Shown piece after piece: positions 58,493 through 64,000 of a stretch of DNA of 64,000 nucleotides; the stretch's first letter is position 1, and each line of letters opens with the position of its first letter. The stretch is taken from positions 1 through 64,000 of the forward strand of contig CAVEFC010000003.1 of assembly GCA_963614875.1 (NCBI GenBank), in the 5' to 3' direction. This DNA is from CAG-841 sp963614875 (lineage in GTDB: Bacteria > Bacillota > Clostridia > Oscillospirales > CAG-272). Position numbers and translations under genes: made by a program. The notes below the pieces were generated by a model. The model was not told where the DNA came from. It did not search any database and saw only the letters and a list, made by a program, of their open reading frames with translations.

Positions 58493-58810
58493 ATGTATAT
58501 ATTCATAAGGATTTTTCTTTCACTTTGCATTTTTTACGGAATTTATATTCTTGCGGCGGCACTTATCGCATTTTGCGCCGGCAGGGAGCTGAAACGCCGC
58601 AGCTGTGAGTGCGACGGCGGTGAAATAAGCATATATGCGGATTCCGAAAATGTGGAATACTGCATAAGAGCCGCGATAGCGGAATCTGCGTTCAGGGTGA
58701 AAAAAATAACGGTGAACATTCCGCAGTCATCTCCCGAGCGGGAAAAAACGGCGGAAATCGCCGAAAAATTCAGAAGAAAATACAAAAATATAAAGATAAA
58801 TTATAGCTGA
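58493..58810 (+). CDS. Small membrane-anchored protein of unknown function
   Basis: A 105-aa protein not recognised from any family. Residues 1-30 form a hydrophobic helix (YIFIRIFLSLCIFYGIYILAAALIAFCAG). A CxC-containing stretch (RRSCECDGGEISIYADS) and a small soluble part follow (ECI-type helix, VKKITVNIPQSSPEREKTAEIAEKFRRKY). AAAAGGAG precedes the ATG. It lies 20 bp before recD2 on the same strand, so probably shares its transcript. The beta-alpha pattern after the anchor could be a small ferredoxin-like fold. Confidence 0.7.
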   Translation: MYIFIRIFLSLCIFYGIYILAAALIAFCAGRELKRRSCECDGGEISIYADSENVEYCIRAAIAESAFRVKKITVNIPQSSPEREKTAEIAEKFRRKYKNIKINYS

Positions 58811-58830
58811 AGGAGGTCGGATCGGACGGT

Positions 58831-61059
58831 ATGGAAATCGGCGAGGAGCTTATAAAAATTTCCGGAATTATTGAAAAAATAATATATCAGAACGAAGAAA
58901 ACGGCTATACCGTCTGCGATATCGCAACCGATGACGACGAGCTTGTCACGGCGGTGGGCATTATGCCGTATCTTTGCGAGGGCGAAAGCATAGAAGCCGG
59001 CGGAAAGTGGACGATGCATCCGCAGTTCGGACATCAGTTTGCGGTTGAATATTACGAAAAACAGCTTCCTTCAACCGAAAGCACGATACTCAAATATCTT
59101 GCGTCTGGCGCAGTGCGCGGAATAGGCAAGGCTACGGCAAAGCGTATAGTCGAAAAATACGGGCTTGACAGCTTCGACGTTATCGAAAAAAATCCCGAAT
59201 GGCTTGCCGATATTTCCGGAATTTCTCCGAAAAAGGCAAAGGAAATAGGGGAAAGCTTCAGAGCGCAGTTCGGTATGCGCTCGGTTATGATGTTCTGCCG
59301 TGATTATTTCGGAGCGCTGACATCGGTGAAAATATATAAGCGCTTCGGCAGCGGAGCAGTGGATATGATAAAAGCAAATCCGTATCTTCTGTGCGACGAA
59401 ATAAGCGGAATAGGCTTTGAAAAAGCCGACGCCGTCGCGCGCTCGCTCGGAATTCCGAAGGATTCGAGGGAGAGGATTGCCGCGGGAATAAAATTTGTGC
59501 TTACATACAATCAGTATTCCGGCGGACACGTTTATCTTCCGCAGAACAAGCTTGTCGAAACGTCGTGCAAGCTGCTTTCGTGCAGTGCGGACGACGCCGA
59601 AAACGAGCTCGGAGCGCTTGTGATGCGCGGCGAGCTTGTGCTTGAAAAGCTTGACAAAAGAAACTGCATTTACACAAAGGAATCTCACAGGGCGGAAAAA
59701 TATATAGTTGAAAAGTTGGACGAGCTGTCAAAGGCGGATCACAGCATAGATACGGCAAATGTTTCGGCGCTGATAGAGCGTGTGGAGGTTGAAAACGGGA
59801 TATCGTATGCAAAGCTTCAGAAAAAGGCGATAACGGATTCACTTTGTCAGGGCGTATTTGTGCTTACGGGCGGCCCCGGAACGGGCAAGACAACCGTTGC
59901 AAAAGCAATAATACGGATATTTGAAACGCTCGGACTTCCCGTTGCGCTTTGCGCGCCGACAGGTCGCGCCGCCAAAAGAATGACGGAGGCTACGGGCAGG
60001 GAAGCGAAAACCATTCACCGCCTGCTCGAAACCGAGCGCGGCTCGGACGACGAGCCGAAATTTCACCGCGGCGAAAATTGCCCGCTCGATGAGGACGTTA
60101 TACTTGTGGACGAATCTTCGATGATAGATATTTATCTTATGGAGGCGCTTCTGCGCGCCGTAAGACCGACCGCACGCCTTATTATGATAGGCGACGCAAG
60201 TCAGCTTCCGCCGGTGGGACCCGGGTGCGTGTTCAGGGATATCATAGCTTCAGACAGATACAATACGGTTGAGCTTAAATATATTTTCCGTCAGGCTATG
60301 GAAAGTCAGATTGTCACAAACGCGCACGCGGTAAACGACGGCGAGCATATAGACCTTACGAAAAAGGACGGAGATTTCTTTTTTCTTCCGCGCGAAACGG
60401 ACGAGCTTACCGCGCAGACCGTAGTTGAGCTTTGCAAAAAGCGACTGCCGAAAAGCTACGGACTTTCCGTGTTTGACGGCATACAGGTCATAACGCCGTC
60501 GAAAAAGGGCGTTGCCGGAACGGAAGCGCTTTGCAGTGCGCTTCAGAGCGCAATAAATCCGCCTTCAAAAAGCAGGAAGGAATTCCGTCGCAAAACGACC
60601 GTGCTTCGTGAGGGCGACAAGGTTATGCAGGTGAAAAACAATTACGGCATAACGTGGATCCGCACGGACGGCGAAGAAGGAACGGGCGTTTTCAACGGAG
60701 ATATCGGAGTTATAGTCAAAATAAGCAGCTCCGAAGAAAAAATAACCGTCGATTACGACGGCAAAATAGTTGAATACGATTTTATATCGGCGGAGGAGCT
60801 TGAGCTTGCTTATGCCGTTACGGTGCATAAAAGTCAGGGCAGCGAATATCCGATAGTCATCATTCCGCTTTACCGTTATACGCCGAAGCTGCTTACGAGA
60901 AATCTTCTTTATACGGCGATAACAAGAGCGCAGAATATGGTTGTTCTTGTCGGCGACGGGGCGGTTGCCGATATGATGGTGGACAACAACCGTCAGACAA
61001 AGCGTTATACGGGGCTTGAATATTTTCTCGGGAGGTTTGACGAAAATGAAGCTGACTGA
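58831..61059 (+). CDS. recD2: RecD2-type ATP-dependent DNA helicase
   Basis: A 5'-3' superfamily 1B helicase that works without RecBC. The 742 aa have the RecD2-specific N-terminal region (about 1-330) with OB-like and helix-hairpin-helix parts (SGAVRGIGKATAKRIVEKYG, ISGIGFEKADAVARSLGI). Then come Walker A TGGPGTGKTTVAKAI (about residue 347), ILVDESSMID (Walker B), GDASQLPPVGPG, and motif VI YAVTVHKSQGSEYPIVIIP. The ATG at 58831 is 14 bases behind AAGGAGG, longer than ideal. It overlaps comF by 14 bp, a gene order seen in other Firmicutes. Confidence 0.95.
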   Translation: MEIGEELIKISGIIEKIIYQNEENGYTVCDIATDDDELVTAVGIMPYLCEGESIEAGGKWTMHPQFGHQFAVEYYEKQLPSTESTILKYLASGAVRGIGKATAKRIVEKYGLDSFDVIEKNPEWLADISGISPKKAKEIGESFRAQFGMRSVMMFCRDYFGALTSVKIYKRFGSGAVDMIKANPYLLCDEISGIGFEKADAVARSLGIPKDSRERIAAGIKFVLTYNQYSGGHVYLPQNKLVETSCKLLSCSADDAENELGALVMRGELVLEKLDKRNCIYTKESHRAEKYIVEKLDELSKADHSIDTANVSALIERVEVENGISYAKLQKKAITDSLCQGVFVLTGGPGTGKTTVAKAIIRIFETLGLPVALCAPTGRAAKRMTEATGREAKTIHRLLETERGSDDEPKFHRGENCPLDEDVILVDESSMIDIYLMEALLRAVRPTARLIMIGDASQLPPVGPGCVFRDIIASDRYNTVELKYIFRQAMESQIVTNAHAVNDGEHIDLTKKDGDFFFLPRETDELTAQTVVELCKKRLPKSYGLSVFDGIQVITPSKKGVAGTEALCSALQSAINPPSKSRKEFRRKTTVLREGDKVMQVKNNYGITWIRTDGEEGTGVFNGDIGVIVKISSSEEKITVDYDGKIVEYDFISAEELELAYAVTVHKSQGSEYPIVIIPLYRYTPKLLTRNLLYTAITRAQNMVVLVGDGAVADMMVDNNRQTKRYTGLEYFLGRFDENEAD

Positions 61060-61735
61060 GCTTATTTTTCCGCCGAAATGTCTTCTGTGCGGAAAGGTGA
61101 CGCACGGCGAATATCTTTGCGGCGACTGCGCCGGAAAATATAAAGCCGTTTGCGAAAAGCCCTGCGATATCTGCTTCAGAGCGCAAGCCGATTGCCGATG
61201 TCATCACATAGACGGGGTTGATGCGGAAATTCACGTTTTTGAATTCGAGGGGGAAATATCGAGAAAGCTTATATATTCTCTCAAACACAAAAACAGCAGA
61301 CGTCTGCGCGAATTTCTTGCCGGCGAATGCAAACGCGCGCTGATGTCGGCAATAACCGATATAGGCGGCTTTTCGGAATGTGTGCTTACATATGCTCCGC
61401 GAAGCAGGGACAGCATAGACGAATACGGCTTTGATCATGCAAAGGAGCTTTGCAGAATAATATCGCGTCTGACCGAAATTCCGATGCAGACGCTCATTGT
61501 TCACGGGAAAAGCTCGCAAAAGCAAAAGGAGCTTACCGCCCGTGAAAGACGCGACAACGCCGAAAGCACATATTCGGGCGCAAAAAATGTCAGGGCGCCG
61601 TATAAGGTTATAATAATAGACGATGTTACGACCACGGGAAGCACAATATCAAGCTGTGCAAAAATCGTAAGGGCGCTCGGCGCGGAATATGTGGCTGCGC
61701 TCACGGTGGCATATACTCCGAAAAAAAGAACATAA
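61046..61735 (+). CDS. comF: ComF-family phosphoribosyltransferase-like protein
   Basis: A 229-aa protein of the ComF/GntX family, needed for DNA uptake in transformable bacteria and perhaps for primosome loading. An N-terminal zinc-finger-like domain has four CxxC-type pairs (FPPKCLLCGK, YLCGDCAG, KPCDICFRAQADCRC). The PRTase domain follows, with YAPRSRDSIDEYGFDHAKEL and the PRPP loop VIIIDDVTTTGSTISSC (about residue 190). Start MKLTELIFPPKC lies inside the recD2 end with GGGAGG upstream. No other competence genes are present. Confidence 0.93.
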   Translation: MKLTELIFPPKCLLCGKVTHGEYLCGDCAGKYKAVCEKPCDICFRAQADCRCHHIDGVDAEIHVFEFEGEISRKLIYSLKHKNSRRLREFLAGECKRALMSAITDIGGFSECVLTYAPRSRDSIDEYGFDHAKELCRIISRLTEIPMQTLIVHGKSSQKQKELTARERRDNAESTYSGAKNVRAPYKVIIIDDVTTTGSTISSCAKIVRALGAEYVAALTVAYTPKKRT

Positions 61736-61750
61736 AAGAGGTGATATCAC

Positions 61751-62623
61751 TTGACAAAGACAAATAAAAAAAGACTTTTTATAATAGTCCTTTGCGCTGT
61801 TTTAATGGCAATGGCATTGCTTTTTGCATATGTTTTAAGATATCATTTCTGGCGCATTTACGGATTTTTCGACGGAATGAGAAAAGGCGAAAAGGGACTT
61901 CTTTCGCAGATAAGCGTTGACGCGGCAGAGCTTAAAGGCTTTGAAATATCGGAGCTTGAGGGCACGGAGGGCATAATATACAGCAACGTACTTTGGCTTG
62001 TGAATTCCTCGCATCCGCTTTCGGAGCAGGATGTTCCCGCCGTTGCCGTGATAGACGATGATAACAGCGTCAGCACCTATGTTCTTTATGATCTGGAAAG
62101 ACTTTTTGCCGAGGTAAAAAATCGCTTCGGAAAGGATTTGCTTCTGACAAGCACCTATCGGACACGCGAATATCAGGCGTGGGTATATGAAACCAATCCT
62201 TACGCGGTTCCGGCAGGCACAAGCGAACACGAAACGGGACTTGCCGTCGATGTGAAGATAGACGGATATCCGCAGAAAAGATTTATAAACAGCAACGTCG
62301 GCAGATGGGTAGCGAAAAATTCATATAAGTTCGGATTTATCATACGTTATACCATGTGGGGCGAAAAGATGACGGGCGTCGAATATGAGCCGTGGCATCT
62401 GCGTTATGTAAGCGAACCCCACGCCGAGATAATATACCGCAGTAAGATTACGCTTGAAGAATATGCCTCTCTTTACGAGGACGGACAATTTTATTCTTTC
62501 GGAGATTATGTTATATCTCATCAGTCCGGCTCGGAGGGGAAGCTGCTCTTTCCCGATACGGATAAAAACATTTATGTTTCTCCCGATAATGCCGGAGGGT
62601 ATTATATCTGGGGGAAAAGATAA
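61751..62623 (+). CDS. VanY-type D-alanyl-D-alanine carboxypeptidase, membrane-anchored
   Basis: Trims the terminal D-Ala from peptidoglycan stem peptides. The 290 aa have an N-terminal anchor (RLFIIVLCAVLMAMALLFAYVL) and a VanY domain (PF02557) at about residues 100-225. The zinc and catalytic residues sit in LTSTYRTREYQ, SEHETGLAVDVK (SxHxxGxAxD) and EPWHLRY. About 60 residues follow, ending YYIWGKR. It starts with TTG behind AGAGGTGAT. It lies 15 bp after comF. A terminator follows. This is one of two VanY-like proteins here; there is no vanA/vanX-type ligase, so housekeeping wall maturation is likelier than glycopeptide resistance. Confidence 0.93.
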   Translation: MTKTNKKRLFIIVLCAVLMAMALLFAYVLRYHFWRIYGFFDGMRKGEKGLLSQISVDAAELKGFEISELEGTEGIIYSNVLWLVNSSHPLSEQDVPAVAVIDDDNSVSTYVLYDLERLFAEVKNRFGKDLLLTSTYRTREYQAWVYETNPYAVPAGTSEHETGLAVDVKIDGYPQKRFINSNVGRWVAKNSYKFGFIIRYTMWGEKMTGVEYEPWHLRYVSEPHAEIIYRSKITLEEYASLYEDGQFYSFGDYVISHQSGSEGKLLFPDTDKNIYVSPDNAGGYYIWGKR

Positions 62624-62627
62624 AAAG

Positions 62628-62657
62628 AAATGCGTCGATGAAATCGGCGCATTTTTT
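62628..62657 (+). terminator. Terminator after the first VanY-type gene
   Basis: Stem AAATGCG.CGAT / ATCG.GCGCATTT (one bulge) is followed by TTTTTT. Confidence 0.8.
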
Positions 62658-62710
62658 GATATTGATACGGATATTTTCATAATGATTTTCCGCAAATGAT
62701 AAAACCGCCT

Positions 62711-62822
62711 TTACCCTACGGGAATCGATTCTCGCAGCTCTACGCTGCTCGGTCGTCGCGGCTCTGACAGCCTAGTTAAAGGCTGTCATTCACTACCGCT
62801 CCTTCGATTCCCTCGGAGCAAA
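62711..62822. repeat. Structured multi-hairpin element beside tRNA-Glu
   Basis: About 110 bp without coding potential. It starts with CCCTACGGGAATCGA (62714-62728), identical over 15 bp to the 3' part of the adjacent tRNA-Glu gene (62865-62879). Inverted ends are GGGAATCGA (62720-62728) and TCGATTCCC (62804-62812). Between them are hairpins GCAGC-TCTAC-GCTGC (62734-62748) and GACAGCCT-AGTTAA-AGGCTGTC (62766-62787). The right end also pairs GCTCC with GGAGC. No cloverleaf can be drawn. Confidence 0.6.
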
Positions 62823-62828
62823 AAAATA

Positions 62829-62850
62829 AAAGCACCCACAGGGTGCTTTT
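62829..62850 (-). terminator. Terminator after tRNA-Glu
   Basis: Stem AGCACCC / GGGTGCT with loop ACA (62831-62847) has T-rich flanks on both sides, immediately downstream of the tRNA on the minus strand. Confidence 0.85.
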
Positions 62851-62857
62851 ATTTTTT

Positions 62858-62932
62858 TGGTGACCCCTACGGGAATCGAACCCATGATTGCGCCGTGAGA
62901 GGGCGCCGTCTTAGCCGCTTGACCAAGGGGCC
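62858..62932 (-). tRNA. tRNA-Glu (anticodon CTC)
   Basis: On the minus strand the acceptor GGCCCCT pairs with AGGGGTC; D arm TGGTCAAGCGGCTAAGAC; anticodon stem GCGCC / GGCGC with loop CTCTCAC (anticodon CTC); T arm GGGTTCGATTCCC; CCA encoded. It reads GAG. Confidence 0.97.
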
Positions 62933-62955
62933 ATAGTCCTTTGCGGAACAATGGT

Positions 62956-62984
62956 ATTATACCATACAGTTTTATAAAATGCAA
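62956..62984 (-). promoter_or_regulatory. Promoter of tRNA-Glu
   Basis: -35 TTGCAT (62979-62984) and a perfect -10 TATAAT (62956-62961), 17-bp spacer. Confidence 0.82.
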
Positions 62985-63006
62985 GATGTTTTTTACTTAT
63001 TTTTGA

Positions 63007-63660
63007 TTATTTTTTAAGATATTCTTCAAGGCAAAGCCCCGATTTTTTGATTTTTTCCGCATTTTCCTTGCCGACATAACGCCAATGCCACGGTTCAAAA
63101 GCAATTTTGGTTATATTCTCTTTGCCTTTCGGATAGCGCAGAATATAGCCGAAGCGATAAGCATTTTCGCAAAGCCAATCATAATACGGACTGTTTTCAA
63201 AATCCGTTGTGGCGGTGGCTCTGTCGTGCATATCAACGCAAAGTCCGCTCTGATGCTCGCTTTCTCCCGGGCGGGCTGTATAGCGCGCGGCGAGCTTTTC
63301 CGCTTTTTCGCGGCTGTAACCCATATTTTCATAGTCCTTTGCGGAGCTTTCAAACAGATATTTTTGCATATCATAGCTTCTGTAGCCGCTGGTTACGGTT
63401 ACGGGCGGAGCATCCGTGCCGAAATATTTTTCCATCGCGCAGATAAGCTTTTCAAGTGCGTCTGCGGCTTCTTTTGTTATTTTCTGAGCCGGTCTGCCGT
63501 CGGGACGCGTTGCTTTTATCTCCGTAAGTCCGCACGGAATAAAATCGCTTGGCAGGCGATTTTCCGAATTTACAAGCAGAATATCCGAAGCGTATATATT
63601 AAAAGAAAACAGCAAAGCAAAAAGCACGGCAAGAGCCGTGCTTTTTATAAATTTTGTCAT
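63007..63660 (-). CDS. VanY-type D-alanyl-D-alanine carboxypeptidase, secreted
   Basis: A 217-aa exported peptidase of PF02557. Residues 1-24 are a signal peptide (MTKFIKSTALAVLFALLFSF, then NIYAS, cleavage likely after YAS). The catalytic domain has VTSGYRSYDMQKYLF, SEHQSGLCVDMHD (zinc ligands His and Asp) and FEPWHWRYVG. It is a distinct, shorter type than the neighbour at 61751, with a longer loop between SGYRS and SEH. The codons for the signal peptide contain a perfect terminator-like inverted repeat (63619-63646). It is downstream of the partial tatD gene on the same strand. Confidence 0.93.
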   Translation of the reverse strand: MTKFIKSTALAVLFALLFSFNIYASDILLVNSENRLPSDFIPCGLTEIKATRPDGRPAQKITKEAADALEKLICAMEKYFGTDAPPVTVTSGYRSYDMQKYLFESSAKDYENMGYSREKAEKLAARYTARPGESEHQSGLCVDMHDRATATTDFENSPYYDWLCENAYRFGYILRYPKGKENITKIAFEPWHWRYVGKENAEKIKKSGLCLEEYLKK

Positions 63661-63706
63661 ATTTTCGCACCTCTTTTCGATATATGGTGCGACGGAAATG
63701 CAGGTT

Positions 63707-64000
63707 TTATTCGTTTATTCTGAATATTGTCTTTGCGTTTCCGACCTCTGCCTCGCAGAAAGCGTCATAATCCATACCGAGAAGCTCGGCGGCTTTTTCG
63801 GCGGTATAATGTATATATCCGCTGTGATTTGTTTTGCCGCGCACAGGCACGGGAGCAAGATACGGGCAGTCCGTTTCAACGAGAATTCTGTCCGGCGGAA
63901 CAACCTTTGCCGCTTCGAGAAGCCTGCTTGCGTTTTTGAAGGTCAATGAACCGGAAAAGGATATATAATATCCGCGACGGAGGTATTCCTTTGCTTGTTC
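63707..64000 (-). CDS. tatD: TatD-family metal-dependent deoxyribonuclease (C-terminal part)
   Basis: The last 97 residues of a TatD hydrolase; the N-terminus lies beyond the right edge. The visible part has the barrel-strand sequence YYISFSGSLTFKNA and the diagnostic RILVETDCPYLAPVPVRGKTNHSGYIHYTAEKAAELLG, with the metal-binding Asp in ETDCPYL. TatD enzymes trim 3' DNA ends and may have a role in repair. It ends 46 bp before the secreted VanY-type gene. metG and rsmA, frequent partners, are not visible. Confidence 0.94.
   Translation of the reverse strand, partial: EQAKEYLRRGYYISFSGSLTFKNASRLLEAAKVVPPDRILVETDCPYLAPVPVRGKTNHSGYIHYTAEKAAELLGMDYDAFCEAEVGNAKTIFRINE

Noticed and set aside
62711..62822. 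A second or degenerate tRNA gene
   Set aside because: Only 15 bases match the T-arm/acceptor region of tRNA-Glu. No D arm or anticodon stem can be paired, so it is listed as a structured repeat instead.
61751..63660. A vancomycin-resistance cluster
   Set aside because: Only VanY-like carboxypeptidases are present. VanS/R, VanH, the D-Ala-D-Lac ligase and VanX are absent.

Overview
The window reads as a piece of a Clostridia-type (Bacillota) chromosome, probably from an uncultured, anaerobic, gut-type lineage. The supporting signs are Firmicutes gene orders (rpmH-rnpA-yidD-yidC-jag-mnmE; rpoB-rpoC-rpsL-rpsG-fusA-tuf; rbfA-nrnA-truB; hprK), FMN and SAM-I riboswitches, strong purine-rich ribosome binding sites with frequent TTG/GTG starts, and sporulation-linked genes (a GerA germinant receptor subunit, Jag/YidC). 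Base composition looks moderate but was not computed. I cannot place it below class. No prophage, insertion sequence, CRISPR array or rRNA operon was seen.

Layout. 0-6.3 kb (minus strand): the end of an rplJ-rplL unit with an L10 leader, then birA, mnmE, jag, yidC, yidD, rnpA and rpmH. 6.4-10.7 kb: a cell-wall amidase, PAP2 phosphatase, two methyltransferases and a ROK glucokinase. 10.8-14.7 kb: a glmS/glmM/left-handed-beta-helix acyltransferase operon for amino-sugar nucleotide synthesis. 14.8-19.9 kb: two paralogous AI-2E-family transporters flanking an SGNH hydrolase, a GNAT acetyltransferase and tRNA-Arg(CCT), then mntP. 20-32.5 kb: malQ, DUF4363-DUF421, hprK-DUF2232-gdpP, a GH20 hexosaminidase, YitT and a GH2 beta-galactosidase. 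32.7-43.1 kb: rbfA-nrnA-truB, a gerA/gerAB-like pair, rplS with an L19-leader-like RNA, two membrane proteins, and alaS-mscL-hinT. 43.2-55.6 kb: the transcription/translation block rpoB, rpoC, rpsL, rpsG, fusA and tuf. 55.7-64 kb: an FMN riboswitch with a RibU-type transporter, a small-multidrug-export-family protein, a SAM-I riboswitch with metK, recD2, comF, two VanY-type carboxypeptidases around tRNA-Glu(CTC), and a partial TatD nuclease.

The genes are mostly housekeeping: protein synthesis, membrane protein insertion, cell-wall precursor supply and trimming, c-di-AMP turnover, and cytoplasmic sugar breakdown (beta-galactosidase, hexosaminidase, amylomaltase, glucokinase). Sigma-A-type promoters with 16-18 bp spacers can be read in front of most transcription units.

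I did not find a clearly new defence or biosynthetic system. The observations most worth a second look are: an in-frame join of the L7/L12 N-terminus to CTP-synthase sequence at the left edge; a three-hairpin element beside tRNA-Glu that shares 15 bp with its 3' end; a perfect 12-bp terminator-like hairpin inside the signal-peptide codons of a carboxypeptidase; a structured rpoB leader; a palindrome over the glucokinase promoter; and an FMN riboswitch placed directly behind tuf with no obvious promoter of its own.
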